The notes: generated from the letters alone by a model not told the origin. A stretch of 64,000 bases of DNA from Eulemur rufifrons (GCF_041146395.1 NC_090989.1:48324501-48388500), one strand, 5' to 3'. Shown: positions 11,387-23,863, numbered from the stretch's first letter. Program-made: numbers and translations.

Positions 11387-12159
11387 CACTTCCATCTTTC
11401 CTTATCAAGCCAATCTGCCAAGCTCTGGCCCAGCATCCTCTCCCCTTACCCCCAGCACCCATCTGTGTATACGAGTGTGTGTAAATGTATTAGGTGGGCA
11501 GACTATTTTTAAACATAAGTTACACAACAATGTATTTTCATTATAAAAGTTGTGAGAAGTATAAAAATTAAAATAGGGAAACAATCCACCTGCCCTCACA
11601 TATTCCTCATGTCAAAAATAATCGTTATTATTTAAACAATATGAAATATTTCTTTCTCGTCCTTTTTCTAAGAAAATCCTATCTCCAGTCCTTGCAGTCA
11701 TTGTTATTTTCTCCTGCTTTGGGTACATAGCACATTCTGTCTCATACTCAGAAGTGGCTGTACAGTAAATTAATGAAGCTTAAACTTCAGGGCCCTTTGC
11801 TTCCATAGGCTCATTTCAAAACTCTGGGGGGTACCTTCCCAAAGTGTTCACATGCTCATTGTTTTATATATTGCAATTTGGGTTTCTTTCAAAGTGTTTT
11901 CCAAATTACATTAAGTTCCAAGGCCCCATAAAACCTGGAAATGCCCTTACTTATACATATATACACATACATTTTTACTTTTACATTATTATACTTACAT
12001 TGAACATTATTTACTTATGCATTTACTTATGCATTACTAGCTATACATTTACTGAAGCAAATGACTATCTTCCTTATCAGAAGACAGGGATCTTGTTTAC
12101 CTGATTTTTTCTTTTCCTGCAACACAATGTGCAGATTATCAACTTTCACATAGGGTATG
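11387..12159. other. Unassigned stretch
   Basis: Includes AT-rich, ATTTA-like tracts near 11950-12060. No family or exon recognised. Confidence 0.4.
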
Positions 12160-12212
12160 TGTCTTAGTCTGTTTTATGTTGCTATAAAAGAATACCTGAG
12201 ACTGAGTAATTT

Positions 12213-12524
12213 TTCTTTTTCTTTTTCTTTTTTTTTGAGACCTGGTCTGACCTCTCTCTCTGTTGCCTGGGGTAGAGTGCAGTGGCATCATCATAGCTTA
12301 CTACAGCCTCAAACTTCTGGGCTCAGGCAATCCTCCTGCCTCAGCCTTCTGAGTAGCTGGGACTACAGGTGTGCACCACCTCTCCTGGTTCATTTTCTAT
12401 TTTTCGTAGAGATGGGGTCTTGCTGTGTTGCTCAGGCTAGTCTCAAACTCCTGATCTCAAGAGATCCTCCCACCTTGGCCTTCCAAATTGCTGGGATTAC
12501 TGGTGTGAGCTAGTGTGCTTAGCC
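12213..12524 (-). mobile_element. AluJ-like element, minus orientation, nested in LTR
   Basis: Full dimeric Alu from a CT/T-rich tail to 'gtgtgcttagcc'. Unlike the other copies it has the short linker 'cattttctatttttcgtagaga', so it predates or lies outside the lemur-specific type. A perfect 16-bp duplication, tgagactgagtaattt, flanks it (12197-12212 and 12526-12541) and comes from the host LTR. Confidence 0.92.
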
Positions 12525-12890
12525 TTGAGACTGAGTAATTTATAGAGAAAAGAGGTTTATTTAGCTCACAGTTCTGAAGGCTATATAAGAAGCATAGTAC
12601 CAGCATCTGCTTGGCTTCTAGTGAGCGTGTTTGTGCTGTCTCAAAAGGTCAAAGCGGAAGTGGGCATGTGTGAAGAGGGACCAACCTGAGGGGCGTTCTG
12701 CTTTAAAACAACCCACTTTGGTGGGAACTAATCCATTTTCCCAAGAAGCAATCCACTCTTGAGAGAATGAGAACTCACTGCTGTGAGAAGGGCACCACAC
12801 CATTCCTGAGGAATCTGCCCCCATGACCCAAACACCTCCCACTAGGCCCCACCTCCTTGCGCTGCCATAGAAGAGATAGAATTTCAATGT

Positions 12891-13016
12891 GGTTAATGTC
12901 TGAGATGATGGATATGCTAATTACTCTGATGGCTATACATTATACGTATCAAAACATCACTATGTACCCCATGAATATGTACAATTATTTGTTAATTTAA
13001 GAAATGAAGATAAAAT
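12891..13016 (+). mobile_element. L1 3' tail nested in LTR
   Basis: 'gagatgatggatatgctaattactctgat', 'tatcaaaacatcactatgtaccccat' and 'tacaattatttgttaattt' are the familiar L1 3' end, ending in an A-rich tail. A decayed duplication (atttcaatgt at 12881-12890, atttcagcat at 13017-13026) marks the insertion. Only about 125 bases were copied. Confidence 0.8.
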
Positions 13017-13223
13017 ATTTCAGCATGAGATTTGGTGAGCACAAACCGTATCCAAACCATAGCAGTGTGTGATAAGTACATCCCGTGGATGTTTTGTTTT
13101 CCCTTTTGTGTAATGTGTAATCCTAACATGTTATTCTAGATTTCCACCTACATACTAATGAACACATTCTACCTGGTATGTTTTACATTTGCTACATTGA
13201 GTGAGGAACAAAGAAACTCTGAC

Positions 13224-13527
13224 TAGTTGACCCTTAGTATCCACAGGTTCTGTATCTGTGAATTCAACCAAGCATGGATTGAAATATTCGGAAAAAACCA
13301 ATAAAAAATAATAATATAAAAATAAAAAGTAATACAAGTAAGAAACAATACAGTGATACTGTATAACAACTGTTTACTTAGCATTTACATTGTATTAGAT
13401 ATGTAAAGTGTGGGGAAGATGTGCAAATGCTATGCCATTCTATGTAGGAAACTAGAGCATCTGTGGATTTTGGTGTCTGCAGGGGTCCTGAAACCAATCC
13501 CCCCACCCATACTCAGGGAAAACTGTA
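13224..13527. mobile_element. MER2-like Tigger MITE
   Basis: The ends 'tagttgacccttagtatcca' and 'cccatactcagggaaaactg' are inverted-repeat related. The interior 'gcatctgtggattttggtgtctgcaggggtcctg' and 'aaccaatcccccc' matches the non-autonomous TcMar-Tigger element MER2. About 304 bases, no coding capacity; it would have been mobilised by a Tigger transposase in trans. Confidence 0.85.
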
Positions 13528-13597
13528 TTAACATCTTACATTTCAAGAAGGCCAGGTTAGATTTCTGGCTTCTCAGACTATGAGACTTCATCTAAGT

Positions 13598-13815
13598 CAG
13601 CACTATCGAATAAAACTTTTATGCAATGATGGAAATTTCCTAGATTAACTGTGCTGTCCCAGATGGTAGTTACTAGCCACCTGTGGTGACTGAGCTCTTG
13701 AAATGTGGCTAGTGTGATGAGAAACTAAATTTTAAATTATATTTAAGTGTAATTAAATTTAAATTATCTGGATTTAAGTCACATGTGGCCAGTGGCTACC
13801 ATATTGGACAGTACA
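13598..13815. mobile_element. hAT-Charlie-type MITE with 8-bp target duplication
   Basis: Left end cagcactatcgaata and right end tattggacagtacag are imperfect inverted repeats. The interior ('cttgaaatgtggctagtg', 'cacatgtggccagtggctacc') matches a mammalian hAT MITE. Flanks atctaagt (13590-13597) and ctctagag (13816-13823) agree at 6 of 8 positions, consistent with a decayed hAT duplication. Subfamily uncertain. Confidence 0.8.
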
Positions 13816-13823
13816 GCTCTAGA

Positions 13824-16368
13824 GGATTGTGAACAACGTGACCCACTTGGAGGGGCTTAATTGAAGAAATCAGTATGTCAGTTATAATAAATGATGAAGA
13901 ATCAAGTTTGAATAATATTGTAGTTCACTCTCCTAGCAGGAAATCTGTGGATCATGTTTAGGCTGCATGCAAACTTGAGGATGGAAATCAACACATAACA
14001 ATATAATGAATTGAAAAAGCAATTTCAAAGGAAATGCAAATGTTTAGTGTTTTTTCTTTTTTTAAGAAAGCTGTACTAAAATGAGACAGAATCAAAAGAA
14101 AATTTTTTCAAAGGTGAAAAGAGCCAAGAATCCACAGTAAAACATCTTCTTTTCTCTCACTCAGCTATAGAACAGAAGCAGAACAAAAGAGAGAGATTAA
14201 GAAGGCCTATGGGTGTGCCAGGAGCCTCATTGTTTCACTGTGTGCAAGTATTTATGTGGGAAGGGGTAGTGACTACAAAAACACTGATTTGAAAAGGTAT
14301 GAGCTAGCAGGGACCTATGGTCCCAAACATTAGTGCCACTGTAGTCCCAGAAATCTTTGGAATTTGCAAATTGCACTATTTACTTTGCTAGCATGACAAG
14401 GGAAACATTCCAAATGATTTGCTTACTGTGGTCAGCACTCCGAAGTTATTGTTTTATGCTTCCTGGTTAAAAAAAAAAAAAAGAAATACAAACAAAAACA
14501 CCCCAGACCTCTCTATATTGTAATTGTGCATGGCAAGTTGTGAATATAAATTCTTTGACAAGAAGATGAAAATATACCCCCAGGATGCAAATTAAATTAT
14601 ACGTCCCTGAAATCCTCATTTTGTATTATTTTAGAAAGTGCCTGCATCTGTCATTGCTATTTAACACATATTTATCATGTTATTTCAGTGGTGATGGTGG
14701 GCTTTTTGTCTGGAAGATGAATTTCTTTCACATACAGTTCTTGCAACTTATTTCCATTGTGTAGAGATTATTTGGTCACTCTACAGAAATTTAAATTCTG
14801 GTCTTTCAAAAGATGAATATGTCAACATGCATTTCTGTCTCCAAAGGAGAAAAAAGCAGATTTTGTTAAGTCATACTTTATTATATATTGGTGATGTTTT
14901 ATTATTATTTGAACCATTAATGATAGGAATAATTCTCATTATTTGCCTATTTATTCATAAAAGTGTATACAGCATATCCTTAAAAGCTCATAAAATTGAT
15001 CTGCATGGGTTAAAAAATAATTCCACATGTGCCTTGTTTCCTAAAGGATAAATAACATGGGAATAAACAGAATATGGGTTCAGAATTCCTTCTTAGCTTA
15101 GCTTATGGGATAAAATAAGTGTCATATATCAGGTGCCATGAAAAAGGAACACCCTAGTTTTCTAGCTGAGAGCAAATTACCTAATGGAACATTCCATTTG
15201 AGCTTTGCTTGTATTTTAAAACCAATCTTTCCTTTTTTTTTTATTTTTTTAACCAAAGTAATATATGAATATTAAAGAAAACTATATTACTGTATTAGAA
15301 CATGATAGTTGCTAATATTATGGTGAATTTCTTTTAAGTACTTTTTGTATCTTTAGTCTTATTTTAAATAGCTGCAATCATGCATATTCAATACTTATTG
15401 TTTCATTTGGCATTGAAGGACTAGCAGATTTCCAATTGCATTATAATCTTTAGAAACATTGTTTTTATTGATTATATACTTGTCAACAAAATCCAGTATG
15501 ACTGCTTGACTAATTCAAAGATTCAAGGACTTATTATCTAGTTTGTAGATTATTCAGAACTCTTAATGTTTGAAATTCCCCTGCTTGTTACAATCTTCGG
15601 TAGTAGTTTTGTAAGACAAAGAAGATTAGTTTAAATCAGTGAAATTTCCTTCTCACATATAGTCTAGTTGATTCAGCTCTTTTAAAAGGAAGACAAAAAC
15701 TAATTTAGGAAACTATGCTAAAATTCTCAGACTGTTACTCACTGTAGAGTCTCCCCACTTCACAGCTATAGCTAGAAGACTTAACGTAAATGGGAAGCAC
15801 CTGAGAAAGTTAGAGGCCAGAGGTTAAAGGTCTTAAGCCTTGGGGACAGAGGTTGGAGAGCATATCTCGTCCTCCTGAAGAGTGAAGCAGCACTTGAAGA
15901 GAGAAACAAGAAGCTGTTGGTCTCAGTGTTTCACAGATGATGTCGACTTTCATTGAGGCACAAGCCCAAGATAGCCACTCAGGTCTTAAATAATCTAATA
16001 GGCTGTGCCTCAGTAGGCCAGGGAAACATTAGGAGCTTGTGAAAGCAGTGAAACCAAGGAAGGAAGTAACTTCCGTATGTAAGAGGAAGTCAACAGAATC
16101 AAATACACTGAAGATGTTAAAGGAATAAAGAGAGAGAAACTTTCATCAGATTTGGTACGAAAATTGTCTTTAAAATCTTGCAAGAGAACAACTTTAGTAA
16201 GATTGTGAAAATAAAAAGCTCATGTTATTAAAAGGGATAAAGTAGGTAAAGAATTAATGGAAGCAGTGGATATAGATTACAAATTTGAAACTCTGAAATA
16301 CAGAAAAAAATAGAGAAGTAAGCTAGTAGTTATAGGAGGTGGCAGCATCCACAAATATTCTCTTTATA
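13824..16368. other. Unassigned stretch
   Basis: A-runs at about 14469-14483 and a T-rich run at 15230-15250 hint at eroded retroposons, and 15250-15420 resembles old L1 sequence loosely. Nothing can be named with support; no exon seen. Confidence 0.35.
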
Positions 16369-16881
16369 TGAGTCTATTAGTTTTCTATTGTGCTGTAACA
16401 AATTATCACAAGCTTAGTGACTTAACATAATACTTAGTGTCCTGCAGGGAAGAAGGCTAACGTGGGTCTCAGTGGGCTAAGGTGTCAGCAGGGCTGCGCT
16501 CCGTCCTACAGGCTCTGGGAAAGAGTCAATTTCCTTGCTTTTTCCAGCTTCTAGGGGCCACTGGCATTTCTTTGTTTGTGGCTCCCTTCTTTCTTCTTGA
16601 AAGCTAGCAAAAGTAAGTCAAGTCCCTCGTAGGTGACATCCTCTGACCTTGCTTTTGTGGTCACATCTTCTCTGGCCCTCCTCTTCTGCTTCTCTCTTCC
16701 ACTTGTAAGGACCCTTGTGATTACATTGGGCCCACTAGGACAAACCAAGATAAACTTCCCATCTCAAGATCCTGTGACTTAAGAACATCTACAAAGTCCC
16801 TTTAGTTATGCAAGGGAACATTAACAGGTTCTGGGAGTAGGATGTGAACATCCTTAGGAAGCCAATATTCCACCTGCCACA
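16369..16881 (-). mobile_element. MLT1-like MaLR solo LTR, minus orientation
   Basis: Minus-strand order is clear: 'gtctattagttttctattgtgctgtaacaaatta', 'cttagtgacttaa', 'ctggcatttctttgtttgtggctccc', 'aaggacccttgtgattacattgggcccac', and the end 'ccaatattccacctgccaca'. It is close to full length. Flanking duplication is not clear. Confidence 0.8.
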
Positions 16882-17644
16882 ATACCTACAGCTATGTGCA
16901 AACTGAGGCAGAAGAATTCAGTGAAGAGGAACAGACTGAATTGCTGAAAAGGGGAAATTTAAGTATAGCAGTGTGTTGTTTCAGCAGTGAAGAAGGACAA
17001 GTCAACTTGAATCAGGAGGGGTAGGTCAGCCATCTTTTCTGCCAACGTAGAGAAGGGAGGCAAAGACATAAATATATTGAATTATTGAAATGAAAAGTAA
17101 AGGTAAAAGCAGGAACTCAGAATGTCATGTCACTGAAGAACCCAATGTACGATGAAGAAGGGCTGGATGGGAGTCTTCAATTGAGTCAATTTTAAACAGC
17201 ATTTGGGGGCTTGGAGAATGTTAAAAAGAATGAATAAGGGGATGGCTAGTAACATTCAGGATCCTGATGATGCTAATAGGACAAATGTATAGTGGATCAC
17301 ATCTTCATGGTTCTAAACATTCCTCCAATTTCTCCAACAATGCTCAGCCCAAGCAGAAAACAGGAAAACAAAAATCAGGGGAGATGGAAGTATGAGAGCT
17401 GATTTTAAGTGCTTTGATGAGTGGGCTAAGTAGCTTAGAATATCCTGATAGTTAGAACACTGAAGAGTCACATTTTGTACTTTGTCACAGCCTCACACAT
17501 TAGAGTTAAGAAAATTAGAAATTCAATTAGAAAATCTCAGCTCTGCTCTTATATTAATAATTATACATTTTGCATATAGAGATCTATTATCTCCAGAGTT
17601 TTAAAATTATGTATCTGAAGCCCTAAAAGGACTCAACGACCTGA
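16882..17644. other. Unassigned stretch
   Basis: Purine-rich in places; no family, RNA or exon recognised. Confidence 0.4.
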
Positions 17645-17850
17645 GAATATAAGAGCATTGGCTTTGAATTCAGAAGTTCCTGTGTTGGAATTCTGGCTAT
17701 TGCTAATTAGCTAGCTGTGTGACTTAATAAATTGCAGCCTCAGTTCCCTTATATGTAAAAGAGATCATGCTTAACTTGCTAGGTGTTTAGAATTAAAAGG
17801 CATGTAACGTTACTGCTAGTACTTGCCATATAGGAGATATTTAATCAGCT
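17645..17850 (+). repeat. MIR SINE
   Basis: 'gagcattggctttgaattcagaa', 'attagctagctgtgtgactta', 'cctcagttcccttatatgtaaaa' and 'gctagtacttgccatatagg' follow MIR order. Confidence 0.75.
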
Positions 17851-19384
17851 ATTTTATACTATTTTTATAGCAATATAAATGGAAAAAGTCTCAAAATCTT
17901 TAATATACTTTTGATAAATCTACCTGACCAAAATGTTGTTAACTAGTTCCAAGAACAGCTTTTTATTTTCATTTTTATATTCAATAAATGATACACTTGA
18001 GATACTTCCTTTGGGTTTCACAGTAAATTGGCAAAGTAATGATTTTACATTTGGTTCTTTTCTTAATGTCTAATGGCAGTAAAATAACTTCTAGATTATT
18101 TCAAATGCACTGAAAACGTAAATAGCAATAGTTTGCCAGCTGCAAAATTGATGCTGAAGGTACTTAAATGGCACATAAAATGTTGAATGTCCATAATCAC
18201 AAGCAGATTCAGTGCTGCCACTTGGCTGAAAACATGAGTTAATGTTTTAAAGTAAGCAGAATTGGAGTAGCATCTCTGCTTTCAAGTAGTTTGTTAGATT
18301 GAGTGTGGGAGAATAGAATAAGCACATATGTTGTATGACATATTAGCTTGGATCTCTTTCTCGTATCTTCCGAATAATCCCAACTCCTGTGAATTTTATG
18401 AATCATGTACCTACCTAGAAGGTGCTTGACCAGCCTCTAGATGGCACTTTTACATTCTCGATAGTTCTATTGTGATTTGTTTGTTCCATGAATACACTTG
18501 TGGATGATACAGAGACATGCATCCCATGTTCTCAAGTGAATTAACAGTTTACAGGTAAAATACACGTATTTCAAGTGTATTGCAGATCTCTGAAGATCAT
18601 TTAAAGTGAATTTTTTCTCCTTGGGAAAAAAAATTAGACTTAATGGGAAAATTATGAAATTTTAACACTTGCCATTCTATGTCCTCTGTGAAGTTTCTCT
18701 CTCATTCAACTAGAAAAAGAAATAAAACAAACAAACAAAAACCCTATTCTTAGTGTTTTCTTAGACTAAAAGACATCTGTCAGCATCTTTCTGTTTCCAC
18801 AGCCTCAGCAACACTGCAGAGTGCCATACTTGTCACCACGCCTGCTGCATCAGGACTTGCAGCTTTGCTTTCCTTCAGCTAATGAAATATTTAGATCATG
18901 CATGGGCTGTTCCTATTAATTTCATTATTGGTATCCATGCTGTGAACTTCATCTCTCCCTCTTCTCTGTTTCATCTTTCAAATAAAACCAATAGCGCCTT
19001 TTTTCTCTTATCATCCTAAGATGCTATTATCCAGTGAAAAATAATAAGTAGGAATCCATTATACAGACTGGTTCATAATTTTGGTCCTTTCCACCTTTCT
19101 CCTTTATTTTCCTCCCTCAAATACAGGTATGACTTAAAGTGGAGAAAATCGGTTAGTACTGAAGCTGTATCGAGGCTGTTGAGGAATATTTGCTTGCTTA
19201 ACAAACTGCCTTCTCTTGTGTGAAAACCTCTTCACTTGCTCTTCTGCATTTTCTCTGGATCCTGTCACACGTCACTGCCTCAGGGACATGGCAAGACAGT
19301 CATTCTCTTTTCCCTATCATTTGTCTTTAGCTCTTGCCTCATTGTTAGCCCTTGATCATAACATTCTCCAATCTTTTCCTATCC
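17851..19384. other. Unassigned, apparently unique stretch
   Basis: No repeat family recognised over about 1.5 kb, which makes it a reasonable place to look for conserved non-coding sequence. It includes a CTCF-like motif at 18434-18446. Confidence 0.4.
18434..18446 (+). promoter_or_regulatory. Candidate CTCF-binding motif
   Basis: cctctagatggca matches every position of the CTCF core consensus CCDSYAGRKGGCR. It lies in sequence I cannot assign to a repeat. Motif matches of this length occur by chance, so occupancy is an inference. Confidence 0.35.
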
Positions 19385-20110
19385 TAAACAACAACCCAAA
19401 ACAAGCTCTTCCTAAACTCCATCTTTCCCTCTCATTATGGTTTCATCTCCTTTCTTCCTAACAAAACCATAGTTCTCAGAAAATAAAATATACTTGCTGC
19501 CTCAAGTCTTTCATTTTTCATTAATTTTCAGTTTGTGAGGAGGGTAGGTATTAGGAAACAGAAAAACTTATTTTAGAACACATTTTCTCCGCCGTATTCC
19601 ATTTCAACATTTCCTTTGGGGAAGACGTAGTTCAGTTTTGAAAAATGTCCCCTCCCTGATTGCCACATGAGAATCACTATCTTTGTGCAATGCCACAGAC
19701 TAACACAGTTCCCCCAGCGTCCTCTCGCTGAGACAGCTCCCAGCTGCCGAACTCCGATGCCACTTTCCAGGCTTATTTTAGTTGAGCTCCCTGAAGCCTT
19801 TAAACTTTGAAAGCATGTTGACCATGTCTTCTTTACAATCCTTTCTTGCCACCCTTTCCTTCTTTTCTCTCTCCCCCCTGTACTGTTGTTCCTCCAGCCA
19901 CCCTTCTGTCTCTCTGTGCTGTCCTTGAAGGGTCTTGTGTAGGCCTAGACTTTCAGCTCAGTTACACACTGATGAGTCACAAATATGTCCCTCCAGGCCA
20001 CATCTCTTTCCTGGGTCTTTGACAAGTACCTGTATCTGCTTCTTGAACGTCACCATTTGGAAATGCATCTAAGTCCTACTCAAATTTCAAGCTCTTTAGT
20101 TTAAATGTTT
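19385..20110 (+). repeat. L2 internal fragment, fossil
   Basis: 'ccatctttccctctcattatgg...tttcttcctaacaaaacc' and 'acactgatgagtcacaaatatgtccctccaggccacatctc...gtcaccatttggaaatgc' parallel the plus-strand L2 ORF2 region. There are many gaps and no intact frame. Confidence 0.5.
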
Positions 20111-20129
20111 TGATTATTTAGGTAAGTAA

Positions 20130-20250
20130 ATAATCTATCTTTCCTACTAATCTATTATCTCTGTTGAAGCAGAAACTAGGTTATATTTTTGCTAATATTC
20201 CTAGTACCTTACACTGTGTTGGGTGAAGGATCAAATACTAGAAACTAATA
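20130..20250 (+). repeat. L2 3'-end fragment
   Basis: 'agcagaaactaggttatatttttgctaatattcctagtaccttacactgtgttgg' resembles the plus-strand L2 3' end and continues the L2 block upstream. Confidence 0.4.
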
Positions 20251-20572
20251 TATTTTACAATCCCTTTGTCTGTGAATACAGCGTATGTAAGCTTGTTATG
20301 GAATGGGCAGATTAACACAAAGGTTTCAATAGAATTCTTAACAGAAAAGTAACACAAGAATGTTCTATGTGGTAAATGATGAAGAACATTCAATTGAATT
20401 CTCTGGACATATTCATGAGTTACAACTTAAAAATATTTTCCTGCTTTCCTCAAATATGAGAAATTACTTATTCCATGATAACAATAAATAGTATTACCTT
20501 CACCATTAAGTAACTACAAGCTTTTTATGGAGGATGGGAAGCAAGTTAAATAGAAACACTCATGGTCTGATA

Positions 20573-20795
20573 TAGGGGCAACAAACTAGAGCTGGTGCTG
20601 ACAGGCAAACCGTGGCTCAAGGCTTGATTTTGCAAGGCTAGCAAGCTAAGCATGGTTTTATTAATACATTTTTAAAGAGATGTTAAAGAAAGAAGGACAA
20701 GGAGGAGGAAGAGCAGCAGGATAGAATCCACATGTGGTCTATGAAGTCAGATATTTGCTATCTGTCTCTTTACAGAAAAAGTTTGCCTACCTCTG
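20573..20795 (-). mobile_element. hAT-Charlie-type MITE with 8-bp target duplication
   Basis: The right end reads in reverse as cagaggtaggcaaactttttctg, and the left end taggggcaacaaac is its imperfect partner. The interior 'ggcaaaccgtggctc' and 'gttttattaatacattttt' fits a known hAT MITE pattern. Flanks gtctgata (20565-20572) and gtctaaca (20796-20803) agree at 6 of 8 positions. Confidence 0.75.
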
Positions 20796-20803
20796 GTCTA
20801 ACA

Positions 20804-21820
20804 AATTGTTTTCCTTATAAGTCAGGTGCTAAGGGAAAGACCAGATTCTTTGGGTTAGACAAATTCAGCTATGTCAAGTTAGAGCTGCAATAAATTTATT
20901 TCAATCACAGCCCAAACCAAAATTATTAATTTAAGATGAATACATATATCTGCTTTTAAACTCCATAAAATAATGAAATTCATAACATTTCCTATTAGAT
21001 ATCTTGACATATCCAAAATATGTTAGTCTTTTTATATCAAACAAAAGTCACAAAGGCGTTATGTTTTAACATATAGTAGATACTGGGAAAATACTTAGGG
21101 CCCTTTGTTTTTTGATAGTGTCTGCAGGTGTGCAACTTTTTTGATATAATTGAAAACATCAGAAAGTACCTACCTGGTCAAACAGAGAAACAAAACATTT
21201 ACTATAAAATTTGTTTGACACTTTTGCCAGACATTCAATAATTCACTTTTATTCTTAGTTTTGAGATTCACAGAGTATGTTTGCTATAAATAAAAAGATT
21301 AATTATTTTAACAAACTAGAGATTAGGCTTAAGTGAGCCAAGGTTCTGCTGAGGAATGCAGAAGCATACATGATGCAACTAACACCACGTGATAGCAGCA
21401 AGTGTGGACTTTCATCCGCAGCTGGACGACCTAGGAGATAATGTGGGTAGATTCACCTTTATCAACCTCCCCTGTCGACTAAAGTCATTTGTCACTCTGG
21501 GAATTGCTTGTTACCACCATGACTGCATTTTTGCTGTGCCTAGGTTCACATTCTCCCACTGTATACTTATATGCTACTTGATGAAACACTGATTGAAGTC
21601 TGAGGCCAAGGATGCTATAAAAGATTCAATATCTTTGGCTTCTCCCTTTCCTTTTCCAGGCCTCTCATACCCAATTTGTCCCCATCACTATCGTGGCTAT
21701 ATGGTTCCAGGACTAACGTTCTAGATTGAAGAGCTCCATTTGGTGACAACACATGGGTGTGTGGAGGGAGAAGGAAGAGATACGCCATTCTTCCTTTTCC
21801 CCTTCTGCCTAGGGACCATG
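20804..21820. other. Unassigned stretch
   Basis: No family, RNA or exon recognised. Confidence 0.4.
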
Positions 21821-22899
21821 TATCGGGTCATTAAATATGAAATGTCCAATTTCAAATCAAAACAGTAGTTTATTATTTCTCAAACAATAAGAAGTACAAT
21901 TAATCAAAAGTATGCTCCTAAACTATCGACACAATTTTGCCATCTTAACTGTAGCTTATTTATGTCTGCAGTGAAGAAGCCTGGAGAGCAAGTGGCCATG
22001 AAACTGCCAAAGGCGGTTTCCACAGCTTGTTGTGAATTGAATATTTTTCCTTGCAAGAAGTGGTCCAAAGCCTGGAAGAAGTGGTAGTCCAGTTGGTCCA
22101 AGGTGTGGTGAATACGGTGGATGACAGAGTTTCCAAGTTCAGCTTCTGTAGTTTCAGTGGCATTGTTTGTGCGACGTGTGGTCTAGCATCGTCTTGCAAG
22201 AGGATTGGCCCATCTCTATTGACCAATCTCAGCTGCTTAATTGCAGCATCCTCATCATTTCATCCAGTTGGGCGCAATAGACATCCGTTATAATCCATTG
22301 ACTAGGTTTCATGAAGCTGTAGTGGATAATACCAGCACTGGATCACCAAACAGAAACCATTAGCTTTTTTTTGGACAGATATTCAGTTTTGGACTGTGTT
22401 TTAGCACTTTGTCTTTATTCGACCATTGTGCTGAATGCTTGCTTGATTGCCAGAAAGGATCCATTTTTCATCACATGTACAGTGTAACAATATAGCGTAA
22501 AAATGTTTCACCTTTCTGCCATGACAACAAAGAAAGGCAAGCTTTGAGATGATTTCTCTTTGGATGCTCATTTAATTCATGCAGAACCCATCTGTCCAGC
22601 TTCTTTACCTTGCTGATTTGTTTCAGATGGTCCAATATTGTTGTTGTACAGTAATGTCAAACCTTGTTGCTATTTCACACTTAGGTTGAGATGGATTTGC
22701 TTCCACTACAGCTTTCAGCTCATCATTACCCACCTTGGTCTCAGGTTGCCTGCGTGGCTTATTTTCAAGATTTGAATCACCAGAATGAACTTTTCAAACC
22801 ATCAACATACTGTGCATTCATTAGCCACATCCTTTCCAAACACTTCGTTGATATTTTGAGCTATCTGCACTGCATTGGTTCCACAACAGAACTCATATT

Positions 22900-22917
22900 C
22901 AAAAATAACATGAATTT
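22900..22917. repeat. Left copy of 18-bp Alu target duplication
   Basis: caaaaataacatgaattt here is identical to 23645-23662. Together they bracket the whole two-Alu block, and the sequence belongs to the mariner coding region. Confidence 0.95.
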
Positions 22918-23275
22918 GGCCGGGCGCGGTGGCTCATGCCTGCAATCCTAGCACTCTGGGAGGCCGAGGCGGGTGGATCGCTCAAGGTCAGGAGTTCAAG
23001 ACCAGCCTGAGCAAGAGCGAGACCCCGTCTCTACTAAAAATAGAAAGAAATTATATGGACAACTAAAAATATATATAGAAAAAATGAGCCAGGCATGGTG
23101 GCGCATGCCTGTAGTCCCAGCTATTTGGGAGGCTGAGGCAGGAGGAGGATCGCTTGAGCCCAGGAGTTTGAGGTTGCTGTGAGCTAGGCTGACGCCACGG
23201 CACTCACTCTAGCCCGGGCAACAGAGAAAGACTCTGTCTCAAAAAAAAAAAAAAAAAAATTAAAAAAAAAAAAAA
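22918..23275 (+). mobile_element. Lemur-type Alu, first of a tandem pair
   Basis: Begins ggccgggcgcggtggctcat and ends in an A-tail interrupted by 'tt'. It has the lemur linker around 23040-23080 (agaaagaaattatatggac then ctaaaaatatatatag). Pol III promoter elements are present: an A-box region just after the start and a B-box match gttcaagac near 22995. Few substitutions, so it is a fairly young copy. Confidence 0.96.
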
Positions 23276-23295
23276 AAAAACAAAAAAACAAAAAA

Positions 23296-23644
<349 letters not shown>

Positions 23645-23662
23645 CAAAAATAACATGAATTT
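23645..23662. repeat. Right copy of 18-bp Alu target duplication
   Basis: Identical to 22900-22917, as described there. Confidence 0.95.
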
Positions 23663-23863
23663 TTGTCTTACCCATGGTTTCACAAAAATTGTTCTAAAAA
23701 AAATTTGAAAGATAATCACAAGCCAAACCATGTTTTTGAAAGAATCATGATGTACCTTCACAATTAACATAAAACAAGAAGTGTCAAAGTGAAATGTCAG
23801 AGATATCAACTGTTAAACTTAGTACTTAAAGAAATAGGACATTTCATACTTAATAACCTAATA

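Larger units (their letters stand above)
12160..13064 (-). mobile_element. MST/THE1-class MaLR solo LTR split by two later insertions
   Basis: The minus-strand LTR begins 'tgtcttagtctgttttatg', continues with 'cctgagactgagtaatt' and 'agaggtttatttagctcac', later 'gaactcactgctgtgaga' and 'cccaaacacctcccactagg', and closes 'gagatttggtgag...ccaaaccatagca'. A decayed 5-bp duplication, gtatg (12155-12159) and gtgtg (13065-13069), flanks it. An Alu (12213-12524) and an L1 tail (12891-13016) lie inside, so the LTR is the oldest of the three. Confidence 0.85.

Noticed and set aside
14466..14483. A-run as the tail of a processed pseudogene
   Set aside because: No target duplication or recognisable transcript sequence was found upstream.
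22051..22293. Plus-strand 80-codon frame across the mariner
   Set aside because: It is antisense to the transposase, whose motifs are clearly on the minus strand.
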